Positions 1-8,564 of a DNA stretch of 38,564 nt are shown piece after piece. The notes beneath the pieces are model-generated. The model was not told where the DNA came from. It saw nothing but the letters and a program-made list of their open reading frames with translations, and ran no database searches. Every line of letters begins with the position of its first letter. Within the stretch, counting starts at the first letter, position 1. The stretch is from an uncultured Eubacteriales bacterium (GTDB lineage Bacteria > Bacillota > Clostridia > Peptostreptococcales > Anaerovoracaceae). The stretch covers positions 1 through 38,564 of the forward strand of contig CAJLHL010000006.1 in NCBI GenBank assembly GCA_905206455.1, given 5' to 3'. The translations under genes were made by a program, and so were the position numbers.

Positions 1-29
1 GGCGGCTTCGGGAATTTCCCGAAGCCGCC
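1..29 (-). terminator. Strong hairpin at the window edge, possible terminator of the Nudix gene
   Basis: A perfect 13-bp inverted repeat (positions 1-13 with 17-29) encloses a 3-nt loop. It lies downstream of the leftward Nudix gene. On the minus strand any U-tract would fall just outside the window, so intrinsic termination cannot be confirmed. On the plus strand no T-run follows directly. Confidence 0.45.
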
Positions 30-185
30 GCCGTTTTCCGCCGTACTGGTCCAAGACTGTTGCCCTTTGTGCCGTTTTTTTCTCTGTCCGGATGTCTTTT
101 TTCTGCCATCCTGCGGTTGTTCTGCTGAAGCGGAGCATTTCGGTTTTGCCGTTCTGTTCTCTGATACGGCGCCCGGCGTTTTGTC

Positions 186-800
186 TTATCTCCGGTTTTT
201 CTTTTCTTCTTTTAAAAACGCCAGCGGATCTTCGGAACCGATGAAATGCATCAGCTGGTAGGCGCAGGTGATAGAAACTTTCTCCTCGGCGAGAATGCGG
301 CGGCATTCTTCCCGGTCGGCCAGGATCACCTGGATATCCTCGTCTTCCTCCTCGTGGATACTGGTGGGTTCTCCGCTGAAATGGCCGTAAATGGTGGCGC
401 AGGCTTCGTCTGTCATGCCGGGACTCATATAGAACGGACGGGAGAAGGCGTCGGAGGAGAGCGGTTCAAAAGTCAGCCCGGTCTCTTCAAAGGCTTCCCG
501 CTTGGCGGCTTCCGTCAGTGATTCTCCCTTTTCGATGAGCCCTGCGGGGAGTTCGTAGACGTAATCGTCGATCGGATAACGGAACTGGCGTTCCAGCACC
601 AGTTTATTTCCGTGGATTCCGAAGAGCATGACTCCGGCAGGCTTTAATTCGTGGTTCAGAGCGGTGATGCCTTCGATTTCTTCTGAACGGGAAGCGACGA
701 AATAGGCGCCCCGGCTGCCGTTTCTGTGAGTGACGGCCAATTCGTACATATTTAAAAATCGGTTTTCTGTCTGTTTTTTCGCGTCGATGACTCTCGTCAT
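186..800 (-). CDS. Nudix hydrolase, ADP-ribose pyrophosphatase-like
   Basis: This 204-residue protein carries a complete Nudix box (GX5EX7REUXEEXGU) at residues 87-109. G87, E93, R101, E102, E105, E106 and G108 are all present, so the Mg2+-binding helix is intact. Nudix enzymes cleave nucleoside diphosphates linked to another group. The size and the upstream ELPAG motif resemble ADP-ribose pyrophosphatases (NudF/YqkG-like), but substrate cannot be fixed from sequence. The ATG at 798-800 is preceded by an AAAGGAG ribosome binding site. A TATAAT box lies upstream on the same strand (plus-strand 845-850). The gene stands alone, divergent from rbgA. Confidence 0.85.
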   Translation of the reverse strand: MTRVIDAKKQTENRFLNMYELAVTHRNGSRGAYFVASRSEEIEGITALNHELKPAGVMLFGIHGNKLVLERQFRYPIDDYVYELPAGLIEKGESLTEAAKREAFEETGLTFEPLSSDAFSRPFYMSPGMTDEACATIYGHFSGEPTSIHEEEDEDIQVILADREECRRILAEEKVSITCAYQLMHFIGSEDPLAFLKEEKKNRR

Positions 801-1186
801 TTCAGATCTCCTTTCGGTAACTCTTCAGTTTTTTCACAACTGATATTATACATGATTTCAGAAAAATTGCTTCCGGTTATAATGTTTTCGACGGGAAACA
901 GCGCGGCGGAGAGTGCGGAAAACAGGACGGCTTTTCACCGCGGGGGCCGGGAATTGCTCTGACGCACCGGAGGAAGAGACCCCGGATGAGATCCGGCGGT
1001 CTGTGATGCAGAAATGGAGAAAATAGTGTATAATATTACGGCAAAACCTGAAGCTCCCGCTGTCGTTTCAGCGCGGATTTCCCCCGGTGTGTCTCTGCCG
1101 GCGGGCGGGTGCGGATTGCCGATGAATGGGCTTGTTTTTCCGAAGAGACGGAGGAGAGCCTGCGATAGAGAAAGGACGGTTTCGAC
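801..1186. other. Divergent intergenic region between the Nudix gene and rbgA
   Basis: This 386-bp gap holds a minus-strand TATAAT box (845-850) for the Nudix gene and a plus-strand TATAAT at 1029-1034 suited to the rbgA-rnhB pair. Another plus-strand TATAAT occurs at 878-883. None has a convincing -35 partner. A short perfect hairpin (CCGGAT-gag-ATCCGG) lies near 982-996 with no T-run. I see no convincing gene or RNA. Confidence 0.4.
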
Positions 1187-2077
1187 ATGGACAGCGACAG
1201 CAGACGCTTTGCGGCGGGAATCAACTGGTACCCCGGACATATGAAAAAGACGAGAGAGATGATTCAGGAAAATCTGAAACTGGTGGACGCCGTCGTCGAA
1301 GTGATCGACGCGAGGATTCCTGTCTCCAGCAGAAATCCGATTATCGACGACATCGTCCGGGACAAGACGAGAATCGTAGCTCTCAATAAGATCGATCTGG
1401 CGGACGGTGCTCAGACCGAAAGCTGGAAAAGAGAACTGACGGCGGCAGGTACTTATGCCATCCCGGTCAATTGCAATACGGGGGCGGGCATCAATCAGAT
1501 TTTCAGACGCCTCGATCTGATCAGGGAGGAAAGAGAACGGGAGACCGTCAGAAGACGGCCGCTGCGCCTGATGATCGTCGGTGTTCCCAACGTGGGGAAG
1601 TCATCGCTGATCAATAAGCTCACCGGAAAAAAGAGCGCAAAGACAGGCGACCGGCCGGGTGTGACCCGGGGAAAACAGTGGCTGACGCTGACCAACGGCA
1701 TGCAGCTTCTGGACACGCCGGGCATTCTCTGGCCGAAATTTGAAGACCCAGATGTAGGTCTCAATCTGGCCTTCTGCGGTTCCATCCGGGATGAAATTCT
1801 CGATGTGGAGACCCTGTGTCTCGAATTGATCAAAGTCCTGCTGCAGGATTACAGCTCGCTTTTAGAGGCGAGATATAAAGTGGAGGAGATCAGCGAAGAC
1901 GGTCTGGAAGCGATGGAGCAGATCGCTCTCAAAAGAGGATTTATTTTTCCAGGAAAGCGCATTGATTACGAGAGAACTGCCAAGACTGTTCTCGACGAAT
2001 TCCGCGGCGGAAAGATCGGACGCATCACCCTGGAGCGCTGCGAAAACGCCGGACGGGAAGAGGCGGAGGAGATATGA
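1187..2077 (+). CDS. rbgA: Ribosome biogenesis GTPase RbgA (YlqF)
   Basis: This 296-residue circularly permuted GTPase acts in late assembly of the 50S ribosomal subunit. The motif order is diagnostic: G4 (NKID, residues 67-70) precedes G1 (GVPNVGKSS, 132-140) and G3 (DTPG, 176-179). The N-terminus contains the typical INWYPGHMKK segment. The C-terminal region (about 200-290) corresponds to the RNA-binding part of the family. The length matches Bacillus YlqF. The start ATG follows a GAAAGGA ribosome binding site. The stop overlaps the rnhB start by 4 nt (ATGA), so the two are translationally coupled, a pairing common in Firmicutes. Confidence 0.95.
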   Translation: MDSDSRRFAAGINWYPGHMKKTREMIQENLKLVDAVVEVIDARIPVSSRNPIIDDIVRDKTRIVALNKIDLADGAQTESWKRELTAAGTYAIPVNCNTGAGINQIFRRLDLIREERERETVRRRPLRLMIVGVPNVGKSSLINKLTGKKSAKTGDRPGVTRGKQWLTLTNGMQLLDTPGILWPKFEDPDVGLNLAFCGSIRDEILDVETLCLELIKVLLQDYSSLLEARYKVEEISEDGLEAMEQIALKRGFIFPGKRIDYERTAKTVLDEFRGGKIGRITLERCENAGREEAEEI

Positions 2078-2736
2078 CGAAAGCCGAGCGACTCGAAAAG
2101 ATGAGAGAAGATCTGATCCGGATGAGCCGGATCGAAAGAGAATTATATCAGAAGGGCAACGAACGCGGAGCGGTGCACTGTATCGCCGGTGTGGACGAAG
2201 TGGGCAGGGGCCCCCTGGCGGGTCCTGTAGTGGCTGCGGCGGTCATACTTCCCGACGGTTTCGATATTTTGGGAGTCAACGATTCTAAGAAGCTGTCGGA
2301 AAAACGGCGGGAAGAACTTTACGATGAAATTCTGAAAAACGCTGTGGCCTGGAATATCGGTCTGAGGGATCATGCCGCCATCGACCGGATCAATATACTG
2401 GAAGCGACGAAAGAGGCGATGGAGGATGCCGTCACAGGTCTTGCAACAAGGCCCGATCATATTCTCATCGACGCTCTGACGCTGCCGTCTGTGGAAATTC
2501 CGCAGACAGGTCTGATCAAAGGTGACAGCGAGAGCGTATCCATCGCGGCGGCTTCCATCGTGGCAAAAGTAACGCGAGACCGGATGATGGTGAAATATCA
2601 CGAAACTTATCCGGGATATGCCTTTGACCGGAATAAAGGCTACGGTACGAAGGCTCATTATGAAGGGCTGGATCAGCTGGGTGTGTGTGAAATCCACCGC
2701 CGGTCTTTTCTGGCAAAATATTTCGCTTCGAAATAA
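2074..2736 (+). CDS. rnhB: Ribonuclease HII
   Basis: This 220-residue enzyme removes RNA from RNA/DNA hybrids and initiates excision of single misincorporated ribonucleotides. The family signature AGVDEVGRGPLAGPV gives catalytic D41 and E42. The other metal ligands are probably D133 (LIDA) and D151 (KGD), spaced as in E. coli RNase HII. The conserved SIAAASIVAKVTRD stretch follows. The start overlaps the rbgA stop by 4 nt. A weak hairpin without a U-tract lies downstream (about 2754-2785). Confidence 0.95.
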   Translation: MTKAERLEKMREDLIRMSRIERELYQKGNERGAVHCIAGVDEVGRGPLAGPVVAAAVILPDGFDILGVNDSKKLSEKRREELYDEILKNAVAWNIGLRDHAAIDRINILEATKEAMEDAVTGLATRPDHILIDALTLPSVEIPQTGLIKGDSESVSIAAASIVAKVTRDRMMVKYHETYPGYAFDRNKGYGTKAHYEGLDQLGVCEIHRRSFLAKYFASK

Positions 2737-2809
2737 AATTCCGCGCCGGCGGGGAAGCGGAAGCTCGTAAGAGGTCTGCCGCTTCGGTGACGGTTGAAAT
2801 AATTGCCCA

Positions 2810-2858
2810 AAAAGCAGACGCCCGCCGCCGATTTCCCAAAATCAGGTTTTCGGCGGCG
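2810..2858 (-). terminator. Intrinsic terminator for the leftward thioesterase gene
   Basis: A 9-bp GC-rich stem (2823-2831 with 2850-2858) is followed on the minus strand, after a short spacer, by a run of five U residues (about 2810-2814). It sits just past the end of the thioesterase gene and between convergent genes. Confidence 0.6.
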
Positions 2859-2897
2859 GACGCCCGGCAATGTTAAGAGTGAGTATGATAAACCATA

Positions 2898-3332
2898 TTA
2901 TTTCTGATCATCTGTCAGAAAAACGGACATATCCATTTCATAATAGAGACCGGTAGCCGTTACGATGACGGTATCGCCATCTTTTAAGACACCTTCCGTA
3001 TAGAATTTCTTCCCTTCTCTTTTTGTGACCCACGCTTCCGCCACTAACTTGTGACCGATAACTGCGGGGTTTTTGAAGTCGCATTCTGAATGAAGCGTAA
3101 CACTGTCCACACCGTATCCTTCCACCGCATAATACATCACTTCATCCATGAGCATCAGGGAAAAACCGCCGTGCATCAGTCCGTTGAGACCGCACATGTA
3201 GTCTTCCGGCACGATCTCGGTGTGCGCTTTACCGTCTACCGTCGTAATTTTAAGATGAAGACCTCTGGGATTTGTAGGACTACATACGAAACAATTTGCG
3301 AATTTATCGCCGGCTGTAAATGTCGCCATCAT
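2898..3332 (-). CDS. PaaI/YigI-type hotdog-fold thioesterase
   Basis: A 144-residue single-domain hotdog protein. It has the family's N-terminal CFVC motif (NCFVCSPTNPRGL) and the substrate-loop HGG signature in GLMHGGFSLMLMDEVM. That placement matches PaaI-like acyl-CoA thioesterases that hydrolyse acyl- or aryl-CoA. No substrate can be assigned. Two consecutive ATG codons (3327-3332) follow an AAAGGAG site; the first is taken as the start. It is divergent from a Crp/Fnr regulator and shares a 121-bp control region with it, so co-regulation is possible but is an inference. Confidence 0.85.
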   Translation of the reverse strand: MMATFTAGDKFANCFVCSPTNPRGLHLKITTVDGKAHTEIVPEDYMCGLNGLMHGGFSLMLMDEVMYYAVEGYGVDSVTLHSECDFKNPAVIGHKLVAEAWVTKREGKKFYTEGVLKDGDTVIVTATGLYYEMDMSVFLTDDQK

Positions 3333-3453
3333 TTTCTCCTTTCTTTTTGCTGGATGATAATTTGTGTGCTTTTTATATGTATGATAATTATAAAATGAGG
3401 AATCGTATTTTTCTGTAGTTTATACTACAATTTTTCTTTCGGGAGGCAAAAAA
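3333..3453. promoter_or_regulatory. Divergent promoter region with a palindrome overlapping the regulator's -10
   Basis: On the minus strand a TATAAT box (plus-strand 3387-3392) can serve the thioesterase. On the plus strand TATACT (3421-3426) can serve the Crp/Fnr gene. A perfect inverted repeat TGTAGT-ttat-ACTACA (3414-3429) covers that -10. Its two-fold symmetry and size fit a Crp/Fnr-family site, suggesting autoregulation. The -35 region at 17-bp spacing (3398-3403, AGGAAT) is poor. The regulator is inferred; the repeat is seen directly. Confidence 0.5.
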
Positions 3454-4113
3454 ATGGATGTAATTATACCGGATGATCTGTTCCCGTATTTCGAAATCTG
3501 CGGAACGAGAAAGAATTATGCGCCGGGGGAGATGATCCGGCCGGAGGCGCAGAACAATGAACGCCTTTATCTGGTGGAATCCGGCCGCGTCAGAGTCTAT
3601 TGCTCCAACGCTTCCGGAAGGGAGCTCACTCTTCGGATCATGGGCAAGGGCCGGCTGATCGGAGAAGATGTCTTCGTAGAATTCACAGGAGCGAAAACCG
3701 CTGTATCCGCTGTCAACGAGGTTACAGTGGTCAGCTGTTCGGTAGAAGAACTGTTCCCGTATATCGTAGAGTCGGAAGCTCTTCTGAGAGCGATTCTACG
3801 TCATCTCACGGGCACGAATATCTCGCTGACGCGTCATCTCAAAAGAATTGCGATTTACGACAGCCGTCAGAAAGTGGCCAGCTACCTCTATGAAGAGACG
3901 AGAGAGGACAGCCCGTCGAGAAATATAGTGGATCATGTTCTTCCCTATTCTCACGATCAGCTCTCCGTCTGTCTGGGGCTGAACCGGGTGACCGTCAGCC
4001 GGATACTCGACGAATTTCGGGAAAAGGGATATATTTCCACGGCATACCGAAAGATTCAGGTCTGCGACTTCGAGGGGCTGCGCAGAGAATTTGAGGATTC
4101 CGACGAGATGTGA
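3454..4113 (+). CDS. Crp/Fnr-family transcriptional regulator
   Basis: This 219-residue protein has an N-terminal cyclic-nucleotide-binding-like beta barrel (about residues 15-110), a dimerisation helix (about 112-135) and a C-terminal winged HTH (about 167-197, with recognition-helix residues LNRVTVSRILDEF). The Arg/Glu pattern of the cAMP phosphate-binding cassette is not clearly present. The N-terminal cysteine cluster of oxygen-sensing FNR is absent (cysteines at 16, 50, 95, 173 and 204 only). The effector is therefore unknown. Such regulators often control anaerobic or stress genes in Clostridia. A GGGAGG site precedes the ATG. Divergent from a thioesterase and upstream of valS. Confidence 0.9.
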   Translation: MDVIIPDDLFPYFEICGTRKNYAPGEMIRPEAQNNERLYLVESGRVRVYCSNASGRELTLRIMGKGRLIGEDVFVEFTGAKTAVSAVNEVTVVSCSVEELFPYIVESEALLRAILRHLTGTNISLTRHLKRIAIYDSRQKVASYLYEETREDSPSRNIVDHVLPYSHDQLSVCLGLNRVTVSRILDEFREKGYISTAYRKIQVCDFEGLRREFEDSDEM

Positions 4114-4240
4114 AAGAGTTGTCTTTCCGGCAGATCGGCGGGGAAAAACTGAGCATTTTTAGAGACAAAGATACGCATTTATAGTAAAATTAATTAGTTA
4201 AGATAAAATTAATTTTCATGATAAAGGAGAATTTTCAGAT

Positions 4241-6943
4241 ATGCCGAAGAACTTAGCGAAGACATATAATCCGAAAGAGTTTGAGACGCGGATTTACGAA
4301 GAATGGGAGTCGAACAGAGCTTTTGCTCCCGGCGAAGATCATACGAAAAAACCGTTTACCATCGTGATGCCGCCTCCGAATATCACAGGAAAACTCCATA
4401 TGGGTCATGCGCTGGATCAGACTCTGCAGGATCTGCTGATCCGTTTCCGCAGGATGCAGGGGTATAACGCACTCTGGATTCCGGGCACCGACCATGCCAG
4501 CATCGCCACAGAAGTAAAAGTAGTGGAAAAGATCCGGGAAGAAGAAGGCAAAGAAAAAGAAGATCTGGGCAGAGAAGAGTTTCTGAAGAGAGCTTGGGCC
4601 TGGAAGGAAGAATACGGCGGCACGATCAAGCAGCAGGTGAGAAAGCTGGGTAGCTCCTGCGACTGGGAGAGGGAGAGATTTACGCTGGACGAGGGCTGCA
4701 GCAGAGCTGTTGTCAGGACTTTCGTCAATCTGTATAAAAAGGGCCTGATTTACCGCGGCAACCGTCTGATCAACTGGTGTCCGGAATGCAGAACCTCTCT
4801 GTCCGACGCGGAAGTAGAGCACCAGGATAAAAACGCGAAATATTATTATGTGAGATACCGCGGCGCTGACGGCGGCGAAGGTCTGGTAGTGGCGACCTCA
4901 CGTCCGGAGACGATGTTCGGAGACTGCGCGGTGGCCGTAAATCCGGAGGATGAGAGATATGCGGACATGATCGGCAAGAAGGTTATCGTTCCTATCGTCG
5001 AAAGAGAAGTCCCTGTCATCGCGGATCCGTATCCTGATCCGGAAAAGGGCACCGGCGCCGTAAAGATCACGCCGGCTCATGACCCTAACGATTTTGAAGT
5101 GGGTGAGAGACATGATCTGCCGAGATGGTCCTGTCTCAGCGACGATGCGACGATGAATGATCTGGCAGGCAAATATGAGGGGATGGACCGTTTCGACTGC
5201 AGAAAGGCGCTGATCAGAGACATCGAAGAAGCGGGATATCTGGTAAAAATCGAAGATAAGGTGATTCCGATCGGCGAATGTTACCGGTGTCATACGGTAG
5301 TGGAGCCGATGCTGTCGGATCAGTGGTTCGTAAAGATGAAGACTCTCGCGGAGCCCGCCATCGAAGCGGCAAAAAAAGGAAATCTGATCCACGTTCCCGA
5401 ACGTTTTGAAAAGATCTATCTCCACTGGCTGGAAGATATCCGCGACTGGTGTATCTCCCGTCAGCTCTGGTGGGGACATAGAATTCCTGCATATTACTGT
5501 GAGGACTGCGGAGAAATTGCGGTGGAAGAACAGGCTCCGGAAAAATGTCCGAAATGCGGCGGAACACATTTCCGTCAGGATGAGGACGTTCTGGATACCT
5601 GGTTCAGTTCCGCTCTCTGGCCTTTCTCGACGCTGGGATGGCCGGAGGAAACAGATGATCTGAAATATTTCTATCCCACCAGTGTGCTGGTGACAGGATA
5701 CGATATCATTTTCTTCTGGGTCGTAAGAATGGTATTTTCCGGTATCGAAGCGATGGGAGAAGTGCCGTTTAAGCATGTTTATGTTCACGGTCTGGTGAGA
5801 GATGAAAACGGTCTGAAGATGAGTAAATCTCTGGGCAACGGTATCGATCCGCTGCAGGTCATCGAAAACTACGGCGCTGACGCGCTGCGTTTCATGCTGA
5901 TCAACGGAATCACGCCGGGCAACGATATGAGGTTCTCCTCCGCAAAGCTGGATTCCAGCAGAAATTTTGCCAACAAGCTGTGGAACGCTTCCCGTTTCGT
6001 CATCATGAATCTCACCGGCGAAGACGATGAGTTCCTTCCGATGGCGGATTACAGCGGCGGCATTCATAAGCTGGCGCTGAAAGATGAGGACAAGTGGATC
6101 CTCTCCGCGGTAAACGCTGCTGCGGCGGAGATCACCGCAAATATGGAAAAATTTGAACTGTCGCTGGCAGCTCAGAAGGTCTACGATCTGATCTGGAACA
6201 ATTACTGCGACTGGTATATCGAGTTCGTGAAGAGCAGACTTTACGGTGACGATGAAGAGGACAAGATGGTGGCGAGAGCGGTTCTCGTCAAGGTTCTCAA
6301 AGATCTGCTGAAGCTGCTCCATCCGGTAATGCCGTTCATCACCGAAGAGATCTGGAGCTGTCTGCCGGTACTTCCGGGGGAAGTGACGGAGGAAAATCCT
6401 AAGGGCTATCTCATCCGTCAGAACTGGCCGGTTTACGACGAAGCGCTGTCTTTTGAAGAGGAAGAAGTTATCATCGGCCGCGCGATGGAAGCGGTCAGAA
6501 CGGTGAGAAATATCCGGGCGGAAGTTGAGGCGGCCCCTTCCAAAAAAGTGAGAGCTATCATCGCGGCTTCCGGCAGAGCGGAAGAATATCTTAAGAAAGC
6601 GGAGCGTCATATCATGACCCAGGCCAACGTATCCGAAATCGCCTATGTTTCCGATAAATCCCAGGTGACAGAGGAAGTGATGTCCGGCGTCATCACCGAC
6701 GCCGAGATTCTCATCGCTATGGATGAGCTGATGGATTATAGAGCGGAATACGAACGCCTGACCAAAGAGAAGAAGAAATTGGAAGGCGAAGTCGCAAGAG
6801 TCTCCGGAAAGCTCTCCAATGAAAACTTTGTCAGCAAAGCCCCGGAAAAAATTATCGGCGCGGAGCGGGAAAAGCTGGCGAAGTATGAGGAAATGCTGAA
6901 GACGGTGATTTCTCGTCTGACTATCGTGGAGAAAAAACTATAG
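4241..6943 (+). CDS. valS: Valyl-tRNA synthetase
   Basis: This 900-residue class I aminoacyl-tRNA synthetase charges tRNA-Val. The HIGH-type motif is at residues 53-56 (HMGH, within PPPNITGKLHMGHAL) and KMSKS is at 526-530. Between them lies the CP1 editing domain, which removes mischarged threonine. A zinc-ribbon-like pair of CxxC motifs lies near residues 417-440. The C-terminus (about 840-900) is a lysine- and glutamate-rich coiled coil, the ValRS tRNA-binding arm. Length is usual for the family. An AAAGGAG site precedes the ATG. The 127-nt leader is too short for a T-box and lacks the T-box consensus, so tRNA-dependent attenuation is not supported here. Confidence 0.97.
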   Translation: MPKNLAKTYNPKEFETRIYEEWESNRAFAPGEDHTKKPFTIVMPPPNITGKLHMGHALDQTLQDLLIRFRRMQGYNALWIPGTDHASIATEVKVVEKIREEEGKEKEDLGREEFLKRAWAWKEEYGGTIKQQVRKLGSSCDWERERFTLDEGCSRAVVRTFVNLYKKGLIYRGNRLINWCPECRTSLSDAEVEHQDKNAKYYYVRYRGADGGEGLVVATSRPETMFGDCAVAVNPEDERYADMIGKKVIVPIVEREVPVIADPYPDPEKGTGAVKITPAHDPNDFEVGERHDLPRWSCLSDDATMNDLAGKYEGMDRFDCRKALIRDIEEAGYLVKIEDKVIPIGECYRCHTVVEPMLSDQWFVKMKTLAEPAIEAAKKGNLIHVPERFEKIYLHWLEDIRDWCISRQLWWGHRIPAYYCEDCGEIAVEEQAPEKCPKCGGTHFRQDEDVLDTWFSSALWPFSTLGWPEETDDLKYFYPTSVLVTGYDIIFFWVVRMVFSGIEAMGEVPFKHVYVHGLVRDENGLKMSKSLGNGIDPLQVIENYGADALRFMLINGITPGNDMRFSSAKLDSSRNFANKLWNASRFVIMNLTGEDDEFLPMADYSGGIHKLALKDEDKWILSAVNAAAAEITANMEKFELSLAAQKVYDLIWNNYCDWYIEFVKSRLYGDDEEDKMVARAVLVKVLKDLLKLLHPVMPFITEEIWSCLPVLPGEVTEENPKGYLIRQNWPVYDEALSFEEEEVIIGRAMEAVRTVRNIRAEVEAAPSKKVRAIIAASGRAEEYLKKAERHIMTQANVSEIAYVSDKSQVTEEVMSGVITDAEILIAMDELMDYRAEYERLTKEKKKLEGEVARVSGKLSNENFVSKAPEKIIGAEREKLAKYEEMLKTVISRLTIVEKKL

Positions 6944-7011
6944 GCGCGGGAAGTGCGGAATTTTTCTGAAGCCCGATCCGGATTGAGACGAAAAGAAGGA
7001 AAATTACGGAA

Positions 7012-7137
7012 GTGTTTTTTGAAATACGGCGGAATCGGAATCTGAGGAGGCCGGCCGCAGATGAGATGACAGAGGCGGATTTCGCCGCGGAAGCAGCGGG
7101 ATCTGCCGGCAAAAGGATGGGGATGATATCGAAATGA
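7012..7137 (+). CDS. Possible small ORF coupled to folC
   Basis: An open frame from GTG 7012 (41 codons), or from ATG 7066 (23 codons), runs to a TGA at 7135-7137. That stop overlaps the folC ATG (7134) in the ATGA arrangement typical of translational coupling. An AGGAGG motif at 7045-7050 could serve ATG 7066, but its 15-nt spacing is long. A closer ATG at 7061 encodes only Met-Arg. No family is recognisable. It may be a leader peptide or chance. Confidence 0.2.
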   Translation: MFFEIRRNRNLRRPAADEMTEADFAAEAAGSAGKRMGMISK

Positions 7138-8564
7138 CTTATGAAGAAGCGATCGAAAAAATTCACTCTTTCCAGGTGTTCGGGTCCCGGCTGGGGCTGG
7201 AACGGATGAAGGAGCTCCTGCGTCTTCTCGGGGATCCTCACAGGGATCTGAAGATCATACATGCGGCGGGGACCAATGGAAAGGGTTCGGTATGCCGCTA
7301 CGTCTATTCAGCGCTTCAGGAGAACGGATATCGGTGCGGCGCATATTTTTCTCCGTATATTGAAAATTTCACAGAACGCATCGAATTTGACGGGAAGGAG
7401 ATTTCGAGAGAGGCTCTGGCGCACCATACGGAACTGTGTCTGAAAGCGGCGGACAGGATGATGTCGGAAGGCTTTGAATCGCCTACGGAGTTTGAACTGG
7501 TCACAGCCGTGGGACTGTCTTACTTTGCGGAAGAAAAAGCGGATTTCGTCATCCTGGAAGTGGGACTGGGAGGAAAAGGAGATTCCACCAATATCTGTGA
7601 TAAGCCGATCGTGACGGCGATCACCTCCATCGCTTTTGATCACATGGCGCAGCTGGGCAATACGCTGGAGCTCATCGCCGCCGATAAGGCGGGGATTCTG
7701 AAGGCAGATGTTCCCGCGGTAGTCTGTGTGCCGGATGCCGGTCCGATGGAAGTGATCCGCGCCCGGGCGAAAGAGCTGAGGGCGCCGCTGATCGATGTGA
7801 CGAAATTCCGGGTGGAAAATATCCGGGAAGATCTCGGAGGAAGCCGGTTTGATGCAGTATTGGAAGGGTTTTCGGAACTCCGGTCTTTTTTTGCGGATGC
7901 GGAAAAAAATCCAGCCGGCGGATCCGCCCGTTTCGGAGACAGGGAGTTTCCGCGGCAGAACGGCGGCAAACGCCAGGCATCCGATCCGCAGTTTAAAAAT
8001 ATCGAGATTTCGATGCATGGGAGACATCAGATTTCAAATGCGCTCTGTGCTCTTTCCATGATTGAGGTCATGCGGGAAACGGGTATTCTGATGACGGAAG
8101 AAAAGATTCGGCGGGGGATGAAGAAAGCCGTGCAGAAAGCGCGTTTTGAGATCGTGGAGAAATCGCCCTATGTTATTTTAGACGGCGCTCATAATCCGGC
8201 GGGCGCAAAAGCGCTGACAGAGACAGTTCTCACGCATTTTTCCGGGAAGAGGATTCTTCTGTGCGTCGGGATTTTAAAGGATAAGGCTTGCCGTGAGATG
8301 GCAGAGCTGCTGACGGCTCTCCGGGCAGATCTCATTCTTACGAATGTGCCGAATCCGCGGACGATGGAAGCCGGCGAACTTGCGGATATATTTCTGTCAT
8401 TCGATCTATATGGGAAAAGAGAAAGAGAGATGGCGGTGATTCCGGACTGGGCGGAGGCTGTTGCCCAGGCGGAGGAACGCAAGGGCGATTACGACCTCGT
8501 CCTGTGGGCGGGATCGCTTTATCTCATGGGAGAGGTACGGAGGAGAATCACATGCAGGAAGTAA
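7134..8564 (+). CDS. folC: Bifunctional folylpolyglutamate synthase / dihydrofolate synthase
   Basis: This 476-residue Mur-ligase-family enzyme adds glutamate to dihydropteroate or folates using ATP. The P-loop GTNGKGS is at residues 46-52. The FolC motif ILDGAHNPAGAKAL lies in the C-terminal half, with further family blocks such as EVGLGGKGDSTN and TSIAFDHM. It is somewhat longer than typical FolC (about 430 residues). Extra sequence appears around residues 245-290, a low-complexity Gly/Lys/Arg-rich stretch just before the MHGRHQISNA block. The stop falls 13 nt inside the next gene. No other folate genes lie nearby. Confidence 0.93.
   Translation: MTYEEAIEKIHSFQVFGSRLGLERMKELLRLLGDPHRDLKIIHAAGTNGKGSVCRYVYSALQENGYRCGAYFSPYIENFTERIEFDGKEISREALAHHTELCLKAADRMMSEGFESPTEFELVTAVGLSYFAEEKADFVILEVGLGGKGDSTNICDKPIVTAITSIAFDHMAQLGNTLELIAADKAGILKADVPAVVCVPDAGPMEVIRARAKELRAPLIDVTKFRVENIREDLGGSRFDAVLEGFSELRSFFADAEKNPAGGSARFGDREFPRQNGGKRQASDPQFKNIEISMHGRHQISNALCALSMIEVMRETGILMTEEKIRRGMKKAVQKARFEIVEKSPYVILDGAHNPAGAKALTETVLTHFSGKRILLCVGILKDKACREMAELLTALRADLILTNVPNPRTMEAGELADIFLSFDLYGKREREMAVIPDWAEAVAQAEERKGDYDLVLWAGSLYLMGEVRRRITCRK

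Noticed and set aside
4114..4240. T-box leader upstream of valS
   Set aside because: The gap is only 127 nt and has no T-box consensus (such as TGGTACC) or terminator.
4898..6610. Long open frame on the minus strand opposite valS
   Set aside because: It mirrors the codon structure of a clear valS gene, has no recognisable domain and lacks a promoter or ribosome site.
8504..8551. Longer start for the lipid kinase
   Set aside because: The upstream frame lies deep in folC without a ribosome site; ATG 8552 has AGGAG at 6 nt.
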